The notes: generated by a model from the letters alone, not told the origin. A DNA stretch of 64,000 nucleotides from Chloroflexota bacterium (GCA_027310565.1 DAIDAP010000001.1:124001-188000); one strand, 5' to 3'; counted from the first letter of the stretch, positions 7,655-16,566 are shown. Made by a program: numbers and translations.

Positions 7655-8022
7655 CCCCAAAATCGACCGAGCGGCGACTCCGTCACGAGGCCCGTGCATA
7701 TCTGGGTGAGGAGCCGTTGTGTGTGCTTGTGTGTGACTCGCGCGGCCAGCAGCGGATCGAGAGTCCGCGCGAATGATTCCGATTGCCCTCTGGCAGAGAG
7801 AGTTGTCGCCATTCATGAGGGGATAGTGGCCTGCGCGCCCTCGTCAATCGCGGGGACTTTACCGGCGTACCAAAGAGTCAGTCGTCTTCGTTAAGCGTTC
7901 GTTAAGTCCTCTCGTAACGGGGACATTGCGCGCTGGTGGTCAGGCTCGAGGTGATGCAGCCAGACGACGATTGGCAGGCAGGGAAAGAGGCGGCGGCATC
8001 GACGCGCAGAGGGAGGGAAGTC
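7655..8022. other. Non-coding stretch upstream of the subtilase
   Basis: No convincing gene. Open frames on both strands are short and lack family features. The only structure seen is a pair of 9-base direct repeats at 7887-7906, described separately. Confidence 0.5.
7887..7906. promoter_or_regulatory. TTCGTTAAG direct repeat, 11-base period
   Basis: TTCGTTAAG occurs at 7887-7895 and again at 7898-7906, one helical turn apart, 117 bases before the subtilase start. This spacing is typical of OmpR/PhoB-type regulator sites. Confidence 0.4.
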
Positions 8023-10383
8023 ATGTTCCGCCGCGTTCCACATCTGGTCCTCCTCGTTGCGCTCCTCGCAGTCATCGCGCCTCCGGCGAAGGCCACAGCG
8101 GCTCCACCTGCGGGACCTACTCCAGACCCGACCGACTTTCCACCTCCACCTCTTGTCGAGCCGAGGCATGCTCCAGTGCACGGGCAGCCAACCCTCGATG
8201 AGCCATGGGTCGAGGGCGAGATCCTGGTCCAAGTCAAGGTGGGTATCAGCGTTGACAGTGTCATGGCCAAGTACCAGCTGACTGGCGCCGCGAGGCGCTA
8301 CATCGACCTGGCGGACAGTCCCGCCAATCGCGCGACCGGAGCGCTTCGGTGGTTCCGCGTTCCTGTTCCGTCGGGGAAGGAAGGCGCGCTGGTCGTCGAG
8401 CTTGCGCGGAACGTCGCCGATGTCGCGTATGTACAGCTGATTCCCAAGCGGGAGCCGACTGTGGCCGGGCCACCGAACGACCCGTGCTATGCCACGGGCT
8501 GCCCGACACGGCAGCAGCCCTACATGGACTTCATCAAGATGCCGCGAGCGTGGGATCGAACGCACGCGACCAGCAATCCGCCAGCCATTGCAGTGATCGA
8601 TAGCGGTGTGCAGAGCTCGCACCCTGATATGCAGGGCAAGCTCCTGGCGGGTTGGGACTACAGCAACGGCACGGGCGGAGTGTCCATTCCCGCCGGAACG
8701 GGCACTGACTCCGGCTGCTCCGGTGGCCACGGAACGGGGACGTCGAGCATCGCCGCCGCCTCAACCAACAACGGCACTGGGATGGCAGGCACCGGTTGGG
8801 ACGCGAAGATTATTCCGATCAAGTTCATCAACAGTTCGTGCGGCGCGTACGCTGGCGTCACTCTCGCTCAGGCCCTCTACAAGGCGCGCGACCTTGGCGC
8901 GAAGGTCGTGAATCTATCACTGATGGAGAGCCGCACCTACAACCAGTCGACACAGGACGCAATCAACAACCTCACAACAACCTACGGCATCCTCATTGTG
9001 GTTGCGGCGGGCAACAACAACTGCCAGCTCAGCGCAAGCCTCGGGCAATACCAGTACCCCTGTGCGTACGCGAACGTACTCTGCGTTGGTGGGAGCCAGA
9101 CGACGAGCGCAACCCGGTGGAGCACGACCAGCCAGTGCGACCTCAACAGCAATCCATTCTGGGGATCGAACTGGGGCGGCGAGTTCGTCTATGTGTCGGC
9201 GCCTGCCGTCAGCGTCGTCAACGCAACATCCTCCGGCGGCTACGCGGCGAGTAGCGGTGGCACGTCATACGCCGCGCCGCTCGTGTCGGGCATCGGCGCC
9301 TTGCTTGTCGCTAGCGGCTGTCGACCTCTTGAAGCACGACAAGCGATCACGGATACCGCACAGGCCAACGATGGTTGGACGCGCTATGGTCCCGTCAACG
9401 CCGCCGGCGCTCTCACCCGGAGATGTGCGCCGGGTACGAGCGGGTGGGCAAACGGCAACAGATTCGACATCATCGCGCTCGGCAGGGATGGCAACGTCCA
9501 TCAGATGTTCTGGAACAACATCAACGGGTGGCAGGGCTGGGACATGCCCGGCTTCCCAGTGACACGTCCGCCCGCTGGAGCGGGGTCGAGTCCGTACATC
9601 GTGTGGAGCCAGTTCGATGGCAGCGGGGTGGGACATCGGCTCGATGTGTGGGTCGAGGGGTTCGACCTCAACCTTTACCAGATGACCTGGTGCGACGCTC
9701 AAGGGCTCAACTGCCCGGGCGGTGCGACGTGGTCCAACTGGAGCGTCGTTACCGGTCCTCCTGCGGCATCAACACCGGCAATCGCCGCTAAGCGGACGAA
9801 CGTCAGCGCAAGCCTACGGCAAGACCTCTTCACGCGACCGTGGAACAGCAGCGTCTTCTACGAGCAGCCCTGGACGTCGGCTGGCTACTACGGTTGGAAG
9901 ACGACACCGGGTGGGCCGGCCATCGGATCGAAGAGCGAGCCGAGTGCCGTGTGGTGGGGTGCATCCGATAACCTGCTCGACCTGTTCGTGCTGGGCAACG
10001 ATGGCCATCTGTATCAGAACTTCCTCACGGGAACGAATCCATCTTCTCCGACGTGGTCCGGCTGGAGCGACCGCGGTACTGCGCCGGGTGGGGTTCTGCT
10101 CACGAGCAGTCCGTATGTCACAGGGTCGCCCACGGCAACACATCTCGACGCATTGGCACTGGGAAGCAACGGGCTGATCTACCAGACCTACTGGACGGGT
10201 GCAGCATGGAGCTGGAGCCAGGTTGGCAGCGGGCAACCAGCGGCGGCATCTGGCCCGACAGGCGCGTGGCGAGGCGGATCGGTTCTCGACGCGTTCGTCC
10301 TCGGCACCAACGGGAATATCTACCAATCGAGCTACACCGGCGGAACGTGGTCCAGTTGGTTCTACCTCTTCGGCGCACCTTGA
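8023..10383 (+). CDS. Secreted subtilisin-like serine protease with C-terminal lectin-like propeller
   Basis: S8 peptidase, about 786 residues. The start at 8023 is chosen because GGGAGGGAAG lies just before it and a clear signal peptide follows (MFRRVPHLVLLVALL, cleavage near AKATA). A pro-region leads to the catalytic domain with Asp in AVIDSGVQ, His in GGHGTGTSS, oxyanion Asn in VVAAGNNN and Ser in SGGTSYAAPL. The last 320 residues hold about six repeats of the form D-x-x-x-x-G-x-x-G-x-x-[YF] followed by W-x-x-W (such as LDLFVLGNDGHLYQ), as in PLL/tectonin-like sugar-binding propellers. Probably a secreted protease that binds glycans. It faces the sigma/anti-sigma pair across a shared terminator, inside the tRNA-Glu island. 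Confidence 0.9.
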   Translation: MFRRVPHLVLLVALLAVIAPPAKATAAPPAGPTPDPTDFPPPPLVEPRHAPVHGQPTLDEPWVEGEILVQVKVGISVDSVMAKYQLTGAARRYIDLADSPANRATGALRWFRVPVPSGKEGALVVELARNVADVAYVQLIPKREPTVAGPPNDPCYATGCPTRQQPYMDFIKMPRAWDRTHATSNPPAIAVIDSGVQSSHPDMQGKLLAGWDYSNGTGGVSIPAGTGTDSGCSGGHGTGTSSIAAASTNNGTGMAGTGWDAKIIPIKFINSSCGAYAGVTLAQALYKARDLGAKVVNLSLMESRTYNQSTQDAINNLTTTYGILIVVAAGNNNCQLSASLGQYQYPCAYANVLCVGGSQTTSATRWSTTSQCDLNSNPFWGSNWGGEFVYVSAPAVSVVNATSSGGYAASSGGTSYAAPLVSGIGALLVASGCRPLEARQAITDTAQANDGWTRYGPVNAAGALTRRCAPGTSGWANGNRFDIIALGRDGNVHQMFWNNINGWQGWDMPGFPVTRPPAGAGSSPYIVWSQFDGSGVGHRLDVWVEGFDLNLYQMTWCDAQGLNCPGGATWSNWSVVTGPPAASTPAIAAKRTNVSASLRQDLFTRPWNSSVFYEQPWTSAGYYGWKTTPGGPAIGSKSEPSAVWWGASDNLLDLFVLGNDGHLYQNFLTGTNPSSPTWSGWSDRGTAPGGVLLTSSPYVTGSPTATHLDALALGSNGLIYQTYWTGAAWSWSQVGSGQPAAASGPTGAWRGGSVLDAFVLGTNGNIYQSSYTGGTWSSWFYLFGAP

Positions 10384-10390
10384 GGCAGGC

Positions 10391-10425
10391 GGCGGACGGG
10401 GGCATCCAAGTTGCCTCCGTCCGCC
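10391..10425. terminator. Bidirectional terminator hairpin
   Basis: GGCGGACGGGGGC (10391-10403) and GCCTCCGTCCGCC (10413-10425) form a 13-bp stem with one G-T position and a 9-base loop. It sits between the convergent subtilase and anti-sigma genes and can serve both. Confidence 0.75.
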
Positions 10426-10432
10426 GAACCTT

Positions 10433-11899
10433 TCAGTACCCGACAACCGCGATGCTGAAGAATCGCGCTCCGCTTTCAGCCCGCAGCAGCTGACGCTGCG
10501 TGGTTGGGTCCGCTGCGGCAGCCACGATGACGGCGGCGCCGAAGGGCGCGTTGTCCGACTTTTCGATATATGCGATCTGCCCATCCGTCCACGTCCAGGT
10601 CGCCTCGTACGCGCGCAGACCAAGTGACCTATCAGTGCCAGTTCCAACGTTGACCAGATGAACGACATAGTCGGAAGGCTCGGCGCCCGGGGACTGCCGC
10701 GCGCCCACATACAGGATCTCACTCGACGTGCTCGGGTTCCAGCGTGGGTCGCGCAACAGCACTTGCTCGCAGGACGTGCCACTGTCGACGACTGTCCGTG
10801 TGGGAGCTGCGGCATCGTTGCTGACCAGTAGGCGCGCCGTGCCCTGTCCGCAGCCGTTATCGACGAGCGCAATCTGAGGGCCGCTTCCACGCCAGTGCGC
10901 GAGCGACGGGCTACCGACGCCGAGACGACCGAAGCTTCTTAGAACGCGCGCGCTCGTCACATCAACCAGTGCCAGACCGTCGGCGGTCGGCACGAGCAGG
11001 CTGAGGCCATCGGGAGACCATTCAGCGGACTGTCGCGGCTGCACGGTGACGCCGAGATCACGAGTCGCGCCGCCAGTCGGCGCGACGACTGCGAGCTGCA
11101 TCGGTGGCGGAACGACCTCCGCGGCTGGACTCTCGTGTGCGAAGGCGATGAGTGCCCCATCCTTGCTCCAAGATGGGAAGCTACCGCTGACGCCGAGCCT
11201 GCGTACGCGACCCGTCTCGAGTTCCACGACTACGAGTTCGCCGTCAATCGAAAGCGCGAGTTGCCTGCCGTCGGGGGAGAACTGCCGGCGTAGATAGGGA
11301 GTGTTGTCAAGCGCACCTTCGGGTGCGCCGCCGATCGAGACATCGTACGTATACGCGAGTCGTGCCGGGCCGCCGCGCAGCGGGATACCCCAGATCTCGA
11401 CCCTGCCACGCGATGCATTCACCGGTTGGACGAACTTTCCGACGAAGATCCATTGACCAGTCAGTGCTCCCAACCCGTTCGAGGCCGTAGCGATCGGGGA
11501 GACGGACGGCGACGGCGTCGGACTTGGCAAGGGCGAACCGTTCGTACCGACTGGGGTCGCCGAACCGACGACAGTCGCGGATGGGGAGCCGAGGACGAGC
11601 GGCGGTCGTGAGGCGTTCTCGCGAGCCACGCCAATCGCTGTGACGACAACGAAAACCACGATGGCTGCCGCAGCGAGCACGCCTGGCAGGGCACTCCCCC
11701 TGCGGCGCAGCCATATAGGCGGCATTTGGGTGACGCGCTCGCGACGACTCAGCAACTCGTCATTGCGCGCGAGTTCCACTGCGTATGCGCGACACTCGGC
11801 ACATGAGGCGAGATGGATACGGAGTGCAGCCCGCTCGGACGGAGGAAGTCCATCCGGCTCGCGTTCTAGCTCGATCTGCTCACGCGGATGGCCGTTCAT
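10433..11899 (-). CDS. Membrane anti-sigma factor with extracytoplasmic beta-propeller
   Basis: 488 residues. The cytoplasmic zinc-finger anti-sigma motif H-x3-C-x2-C is at His29, Cys33, Cys36 (HLASCAEC). A single membrane span covers residues 73-92, then a Ser/Pro/Thr linker, then a large external domain with repeated WD40-like (PD40) units such as RRQFSPDGRQLALS, SWSKDGALIAF and EWSPDGLSLLV. Such proteins hold an ECF sigma factor at the membrane and release it when the outside domain senses a ligand. Its start is 1 base after the stop of the ECF sigma gene, so the two are one operon. The cognate sigma gene carries a frameshift, which leaves this protein possibly without a partner. Confidence 0.8.
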   Translation of the reverse strand: MNGHPREQIELEREPDGLPPSERAALRIHLASCAECRAYAVELARNDELLSRRERVTQMPPIWLRRRGSALPGVLAAAAIVVFVVVTAIGVARENASRPPLVLGSPSATVVGSATPVGTNGSPLPSPTPSPSVSPIATASNGLGALTGQWIFVGKFVQPVNASRGRVEIWGIPLRGGPARLAYTYDVSIGGAPEGALDNTPYLRRQFSPDGRQLALSIDGELVVVELETGRVRRLGVSGSFPSWSKDGALIAFAHESPAAEVVPPPMQLAVVAPTGGATRDLGVTVQPRQSAEWSPDGLSLLVPTADGLALVDVTSARVLRSFGRLGVGSPSLAHWRGSGPQIALVDNGCGQGTARLLVSNDAAAPTRTVVDSGTSCEQVLLRDPRWNPSTSSEILYVGARQSPGAEPSDYVVHLVNVGTGTDRSLGLRAYEATWTWTDGQIAYIEKSDNAPFGAAVIVAAAADPTTQRQLLRAESGARFFSIAVVGY

Positions 11900-11900
11900 A

Positions 11901-12372
11901 TCATTCGCTCCTCATCTGACGGTAGGCCATGGCGAAGTTGCGGCGCCCGCGTGACAGCCGGGACTTCACTCCGTCGTCGGTCAGATTGAGCATGTGCCCA
12001 ATCTCCCGACGAGTGAATCCCTCGTGTAGGGCGAGCGTGAGTGTCACTGCTTGATCACGCGGGATGCGCCGGAGCGCCGCACGAACCAGAGCCGCTTCGG
12101 CGTCGTAGGGCTCGGTCGCGGCGTGCTCGCTACCGGAGAACGGCAGAAACGACAACAGCCGTGCACGGCGATGGTGGCTGATCGCGAGATTGGCGGCGAT
12201 TCGAAAGAGCCACGGTCGTACAGCCTCACTCGGCGGTTTGGTTGCGTGCTCGGATGGCGCGGACAAAAGTGTCGTGCAACAGGTCCTCCGCCGCCGTCGC
12301 ATCGCCGAGCACTCGTCGCAGGAACGCGAGCAGGTCGGGACCGTGGACGTCGTATGCCACGTTCCAGTCCAT
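11901..12372 (-). pseudogene. ECF sigma factor interrupted by a +1 frameshift
   Basis: Two frames together make one ECF sigma-70 factor. From ATG 12372 the first frame gives region 2 (HGPDLLAFLRRVLGD, AEDLLHDTFVRAIRA) and stops at a TGA just after QTAE near 12226. The next frame continues at once with EAVRPWLFRIAANLAISHHR and region 4 (GFTRREIGHMLNLTDDGVK, SRLSRGRRNFAMA). Removing one T in the GAG-T-GAG junction near 12229 restores a continuous protein. The context GAG-TGA is not a known slippery site, so this is a mutation or a base-calling error rather than programmed frameshifting. It forms an operon with the downstream anti-sigma gene. Confidence 0.75.
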
Positions 12373-12479
12373 TCGCGCAGCGGCCTCGTGTACGGCGGTC
12401 GTTGGGCGTCCCTTCTTACCTTCCACAACGAATACCCGTACACCATCGGGTGCACGGCATGCCACACTGACGGACGGCT

Positions 12480-12859
12480 AGGGGGGCGAGGCTCCTTTTC
12501 GGCCCAAGCTCCCCTCGGAGAGGTAATGGCTTCCAGGAGGCTTGCATCGCACTCACATCAACGCAAGGCTCGTGCCGGCCGAAGAAGCGAGCCTAGGTGA
12601 CGCCGATCCGCTGACTACCGACCTGGCTGGATCACGATGACGTTGCGCCGACGCCCGCCCGGGTAGTGCCTCGGCGAGCTTCGCTCATCTTGAGGAGTGG
12701 GCTCGGGACGGTCGAGGCGTAGCCGAACCGCCGGTTTCCCGTCCTCCGCTTTCCTTCGCGCAACTTGCGTGAAGGCCGCTTCCCTGACGCGCGGAGCTGG
12801 TCGGTCCGACGCGTCATTCATTCGTGATCTAGTCGCGTAGGCCGCTTCCCGAGACCTCG
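12480..12859. other. Non-coding right end of island 1
   Basis: No gene with family features. A 24-codon frame starts near 12525 behind GGAGAGGTA but resembles nothing known. Sequence near 12798 resembles that just left of att copy 2, as expected of an element end. Confidence 0.45.
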
Positions 12860-12904
12860 TCCCTTTCAAGGAAGAGGTCAGGGGTTCGAATCCCCTCCGG
12901 GCTA
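12860..12904 (+). repeat. Attachment-site core, copy 3 (displaced tRNA-Glu 3' end)
   Basis: Matches the tRNA 3' half through the last base, including GGGCTACA beyond the exact copy 2. It differs at two positions in the T-stem, T to G and A to C, which pair with each other, so the stem is preserved. This is what a once functional chromosomal 3' end would look like. Confidence 0.75.
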
Positions 12905-12969
12905 CACGTGTGATGTGTCGAGACATCGGAGCAGATGTCTCACGAGCGGGCGAGAGACCAGTCCAGCGC

Positions 12970-13965
12970 TCACGATCGCACGAGCACCGCGAGGTCGCCG
13001 CGGTCGCCGCTCAGGTCGGTCGGCACGTAGAGACGGCCAGCGTGGTAGTCCATGCTGCTGATCCGCGGCAGGTTCAATCGCAACGGGTCGCGCTCGCTCG
13101 GGTCGTTCGCGACTTCGTCGTCCGCGTCGGGGCGCCCGGCGATCGTCGCAATGGTCCCTGTTGCCCGCTCGATCATCCGCACAACGCCGTTGAAGCGGTC
13201 TCCGACGAACGCGTTGCCTGTCTCGTCGACCGAGAGCGAGTACGGACCATCGAACCGCGCGGTGGGGTCGCCGCCGAAGCGCGCTTCGCGGGCGTCACCA
13301 CCGTCACCTCGGTAGCCCGACACGCCGTCGCCCGCGATCGTCCGAACCACCCGGGCACCGATGTCCACGAGGCGCAGCGCGTAGTTCGTCGCATCGAGGA
13401 CATAGATCTCGCCCGCGGGGCCGCGTCGAACGTCGTAGATCCAGCCGAACCGCACTTCGTCGAATCGCGCGGACTCTCGCTGGAAGCCGCGGGACCCGTC
13501 GCCGAGCGTGAGCAGCGGACGACCGTCGACGGCGAAGCGCCAGAGTCGGCTGCCCTCGACCTCGTTCACCCAGATCGTCCCCTCGTCGTCGACGACGGCG
13601 TTCCCCATGTCCTTCATGCCGACGGCGTGTCCCTCCACGAGGACCTCGGCGCGCATGTGTTCCTCATCGACCCGATAGAGCCGCGCGTTGCCGAGATTCG
13701 AAACGACGATCGCACCGCCCGGCAAGACGTCCGCGTACATCGGGTAGGCGAGCTCGGCCGCGATGTTCGGCACGCCGTCGAAGACCGGCTTCGCGCCCAT
13801 CGTCCAGGCCACGCGCTCGCCGTCGACGAGGCCGAGGAAGTGCCTCGGATGATCGATACCGATGAGCCGCCCCGCGCGGTCACGAAATCCGAAGTGGGTG
13901 AGACCGCCGCGCACAAAGTCGCCCGGGGCGAAGTGCACGACCCGCTCGACGGTCCAGCTCGGCAC
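12970..13965 (-). CDS. NHL-repeat / SMP-30-like beta-propeller protein
   Basis: 331 residues without signal peptide or membrane span. Repeated propeller strands of the NHL/gluconolactonase type are visible: GGAIVVSNLGNARLYRVD, MGNAVVDDEGTIWVNEVEG, GEIYVLDATNYALRLVD, and GPYSLSVDETGNAFVGDR followed by NGVVRMI. TIAGDGVSGYRGDGGDA is a typical NHL blade. Function could be a lactonase-like hydrolase or a binding scaffold; catalytic residues cannot be assigned. It is the first backbone gene to the right of island 1. Confidence 0.7.
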   Translation of the reverse strand: MPSWTVERVVHFAPGDFVRGGLTHFGFRDRAGRLIGIDHPRHFLGLVDGERVAWTMGAKPVFDGVPNIAAELAYPMYADVLPGGAIVVSNLGNARLYRVDEEHMRAEVLVEGHAVGMKDMGNAVVDDEGTIWVNEVEGSRLWRFAVDGRPLLTLGDGSRGFQRESARFDEVRFGWIYDVRRGPAGEIYVLDATNYALRLVDIGARVVRTIAGDGVSGYRGDGGDAREARFGGDPTARFDGPYSLSVDETGNAFVGDRFNGVVRMIERATGTIATIAGRPDADDEVANDPSERDPLRLNLPRISSMDYHAGRLYVPTDLSGDRGDLAVLVRS

Positions 13966-14012
13966 CCGTCAATCCTGGGGAGGCTTCGGGCGAACATCAA
14001 TCGGGCGCGCGG

Positions 14013-14334
14013 TCATTGACGCCGCCCGTACCGGCAGGGCAATGACCATGGGCGGGTACCGTCCCGGAACGGAGAGGACGTCAATACCACGACTCGTGCC
14101 TCGCCGGTCTCGTCGACGGCGTACGTGCCGAAGTGCGCGTCGTAACCGTCGATCGCAGTGCCGTCGTTCGCGCCGCCGGTGATCGGCGCGCGTGAGGAGC
14201 CGGAGCGGTCGCGACGCAAGCGCGATCGGATCCGCTCCGAGGTTCGGCTCGACGCGTCGCTCTCTCGATGCCGTCCGGTCCTCGCGCGAGACGAGCCGCC
14301 AGGAGCCGATCGAGCGTGACGCGAGCGTGGTCAT
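14013..14334 (-). pseudogene. Lipocalin-like domain gene, broken
   Basis: Two minus-strand frames together resemble a small lipocalin-like domain protein. The first (from ATG 14334) reads SIGSWRLVSREDRTA then EPNLGADPIAL. The second continues RRDRSGSSRAPITGG then GYDAHFGTYAVDETGEARV. About 15-20 residues expected between the halves are missing and the frame changes near 14219, so an out-of-frame deletion has inactivated the gene. The tail after 14100 also loses resemblance. The family assignment rests on motif recognition only. Confidence 0.45.
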
Positions 14335-14460
14335 GCGCAGCGAGCCTACCGAGTACGGCCGGTCCCGACACGACCGTCGACCTGCGCCCGTCCCTCGAGG
14401 CCCGAGGCGGCGTCTAGCGTCGCTCCTGGGTCCGCCTGTGCGCGGTCCGGAGGTAGTCGC

Positions 14461-14799
14461 ATGAAGGTCGAAGAGCTCGAGGAGCTGGTCGAGAAGAACG
14501 AGGGCGTCATGACCGTGAAGCGCGTGTTCGGGGAGCCGATCACGAGCGACGGCCTCACGCTCATCCCCGTGGCGAAGGTGCGGGGCGCCGGCGGCGGCGG
14601 CTCCGGCGAGTCGGAGACCGGGCCGGGCAAGGGCTGGGGCGCCGGCTACGCCGCGACCGCGGAGGGCATCGGGACCTACGTGATCAAGGGGCAGAGCGTC
14701 CGCTTCGTTCCGGTCGTCGACGTCGTCAGGGTGATGCGGATGACGGCGCTCGTCGTGCTGGGCGTGCTCTTCCTCTTCCGGCCGCGCTTGCGGCGGTAG
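14461..14799 (+). CDS. GerW/YtfJ-type sporulation-family protein
   Basis: 112 residues. The family core is KRVFGEPITSDGLTLIPVAK followed by a glycine-rich turn (GAGGGGSGES) and a second half ending VIKGQSVRFVPVVDV. A short hydrophobic C-terminus (TALVVLGVLFLF) may anchor it to the membrane. GerW proteins act in spore germination in Bacillus, but homologues are widespread in non-spore-formers, so sporulation is not implied. The ribosome site CGGAGG is well placed. Confidence 0.8.
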   Translation: MKVEELEELVEKNEGVMTVKRVFGEPITSDGLTLIPVAKVRGAGGGGSGESETGPGKGWGAGYAATAEGIGTYVIKGQSVRFVPVVDVVRVMRMTALVVLGVLFLFRPRLRR

Positions 14800-14876
14800 C
14801 CGCGCGGCGAGCCGCCGACGGACCCCGAGCGGGTGAGCCGGGGTCGATGGCGCGCAGGGTGCACTATCAGTGTCAG

Positions 14877-15206
14877 ATGAGTGCCGTCGAGATCGCGCGC
14901 AGCTTCGTGCAGGCCGTGCAGGCCAGGGATGCCGACGCGGCCGCCGCGCTCTGCGCGGAGGACGTCGAGGTGTACCTCCCCGGCGCGGACGCGCCGCTGC
15001 GCGGGAGGGAGGGCGTGCGGCAGATGATCCGCATGTCGCCCGAGTTCACGCACAGCTTCCGCGAGACCGAGGAGCGAGACGGCGAGGTGCTGCTCACGTC
15101 GCTCACGCGGATGCCCGGCATCTTCGCGAACTACACGACATGGCGCTTCCGGACCGCCGACGGCCTGGTGCGCACGCTGCGGTTCGACCTCAAGGGCGCG
15201 AACTGA
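14877..15206 (+). CDS. SnoaL/NTF2-like domain protein
   Basis: 109 residues from the ATG at 14877 (MSAVEIARSFVQAVQARD). The pattern is a helix-rich start with RDADAAAALCAEDVEVYLPG, then GREGVRQMIR, and beta strands containing SLTRMPG, typical of the cone-shaped NTF2-like fold. Such domains are small-molecule binding or isomerase-like; the exact role is unknown. An alternative ATG 30 bases upstream adds an unlikely MARRVHYQCQ. Confidence 0.7.
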   Translation: MSAVEIARSFVQAVQARDADAAAALCAEDVEVYLPGADAPLRGREGVRQMIRMSPEFTHSFRETEERDGEVLLTSLTRMPGIFANYTTWRFRTADGLVRTLRFDLKGAN

Positions 15207-15270
15207 CCGCCCTCGCGTAGACTCGCCGCAGCGGGGTGTGCCGGGAAGTCTGGTCGGCGTGAGGTGACTC

Positions 15271-16566
15271 ATGCCCGATCTCGGCTCCGACACGCTCGTC
15301 GCGGTCGCCGTCTTCCTCCTCACGTACGCGCTCATCGTCACCGAGAAGGTGCATCGCACGCTCGCGGCGCTGGGCGGCGCGGTCGTGGTCATCGCGCTCG
15401 GACTGCTCGACCAGGAGGAGGCCTTCTCGCAGGAGGTCGTCGACTTCAACGTCATCTTCCTGCTCGCGGGGATGATGATCATCGCGAGCGTCCTCGGGAA
15501 GACGGGCATCTTCCAGTGGCTCGCGGTCGAGGCGGTCCGCCGCACCAACGCGCATCCCTACGGGCTGCTCGTCCTCATCTCGCTGCTCACCGCCGTCGCG
15601 TCGGCGTTCCTCGACAACGTCACCACCGTCGTGCTCATGACGCCCATCGTCTTCTTCATCGCCGAGCGCCTCGGCATCAGCCCGATGCCGTTCCTCGTCT
15701 CCGAGATCATCGCCTCGAACATCGGTGGGACCGCGACGCTCATCGGCGATCCGCCGAACATCATCGTCGGCAGCCGTCTGGGGAAGGACTTCGACGACTT
15801 CCTGGTCAACGCCGGTCCGGTGGCGGCGGTCTCGCTCGGCGCCTACCTCGGGCTCGCGCGCTGGCTGTTCCGCCGCGAGCTCGCGCGCGCGGAGCGGCGG
15901 CTGGGCGCGGACGACATCGCGCGTCTGGTGCTCGCGGAGCGCCGCATCGCGGATCCCCACGTGATGCGCGTCGGCCTCGCCGTGCTCGGCGTGACCATCG
16001 CCGGGTTCCTGCTCGCGCGGCCGCTCGGCCTGGAGGGCGCCACCATCGCGCTCGGCGGCGCGGTCGTGCTCATGGTCCTCGCGCGCGAGAACGTGCACGA
16101 CGTGCTGAAGACGGTGGAGTGGTCCACGCTCTTCTTCTTCCTCGGCCTGTTCATCGTCGTCGGCGCCGTGGTGAAGAGCGGCGCCGTCGCGGCGCTCGCG
16201 CAGCAGGCCCTGGCGCTCACCGGTGGACGGGCGGACGTCGCGGCGCTCCTCCTCCTGTGGATGAGCGGGGCGCTCTCCGCGGTCGTCGACAACATTCCCT
16301 ACACGATCACGATGGTGCCGCTCGTCGAGGAGCTCGGCCGCACGCTGCACCCGGAGGCGCTCACCTGGGCGCTCGTGCTCGGCGCGGACCTGGGCGGCAA
16401 CGCGACGATCATCGGCGCGTCGGCGAACGTCATCGTGAGCAGCATGAGCGAGGCGCGCGGTCATCCGATCACGTTCGGCGCCTACCTGCGCTACGGCGTG
16501 CCGGTGACGCTCCTCACGCTGCTCATCTCGACCGTCGACGTCGCGCTGCGCTACGGCGGCGTCTGA
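15271..16566 (+). CDS. ArsB/NhaD (SLC13-type) ion permease
   Basis: 431 residues, about eleven membrane spans. Two inverted-repeat signature loops are seen: NIGGTATLIGDPPNIIVG (near residue 150) and GGNATIIGASANVIVS (near 372), with the matching DNVTTVVLMTP and DNIPYTITMVP helices. This is the fold of ArsB arsenite exporters, NhaD Na+/H+ antiporters and related citrate/dicarboxylate permeases. No arsenic or citrate genes are adjacent, so the substrate is open; an Na+/H+ or anion transporter is most likely. Start is ATG 15271. Confidence 0.85.
   Translation: MPDLGSDTLVAVAVFLLTYALIVTEKVHRTLAALGGAVVVIALGLLDQEEAFSQEVVDFNVIFLLAGMMIIASVLGKTGIFQWLAVEAVRRTNAHPYGLLVLISLLTAVASAFLDNVTTVVLMTPIVFFIAERLGISPMPFLVSEIIASNIGGTATLIGDPPNIIVGSRLGKDFDDFLVNAGPVAAVSLGAYLGLARWLFRRELARAERRLGADDIARLVLAERRIADPHVMRVGLAVLGVTIAGFLLARPLGLEGATIALGGAVVLMVLARENVHDVLKTVEWSTLFFFLGLFIVVGAVVKSGAVAALAQQALALTGGRADVAALLLLWMSGALSAVVDNIPYTITMVPLVEELGRTLHPEALTWALVLGADLGGNATIIGASANVIVSSMSEARGHPITFGAYLRYGVPVTLLTLLISTVDVALRYGGV

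Larger units (their letters stand above)
5362..12904. mobile_element. tRNA-Glu genomic island made of two tandem units
   Basis: Bounded by the tRNA 3' end and by the diverged 3'-end copy at 12860-12904, with an exact copy at 7392-7435 dividing it into unit A (5362-7391) and unit B (7436-12859). It carries a truncated integrase, a TIR fragment, a Doc-antitoxin pair, an IS21 remnant, a subtilase and a sigma/anti-sigma pair. It is clearly richer in A and T than its flanks. The sequences just left of copies 2 and 3 also resemble each other (CTGGTCGGTC near 7332 and near 12798), as expected for related element ends. Confidence 0.75.

Noticed and set aside
7294..7812. Minus-strand 172-residue ORF across att copy 2
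   Set aside because: Also reads antisense through the tRNA-derived repeat and the IstA remnant; no domain, so treated as an artefact.
12226..12372. Programmed +1 frameshift in the ECF sigma gene
   Set aside because: The GAG-TGA context gives no re-pairing for the P-site tRNA after a +1 shift and no upstream stimulator is seen, so a mutation or sequencing error is more likely.
12615..12926. Minus-strand ORF containing GFEPLTSSLKG
   Set aside because: This peptide is the well-known translation of the antisense strand of a tRNA T-arm and anticodon arm; here it marks att copy 3, not a protein.
14461..14799. Evidence that the organism sporulates
   Set aside because: GerW/YtfJ homologues occur in many non-spore-forming bacteria and no other sporulation gene is present.
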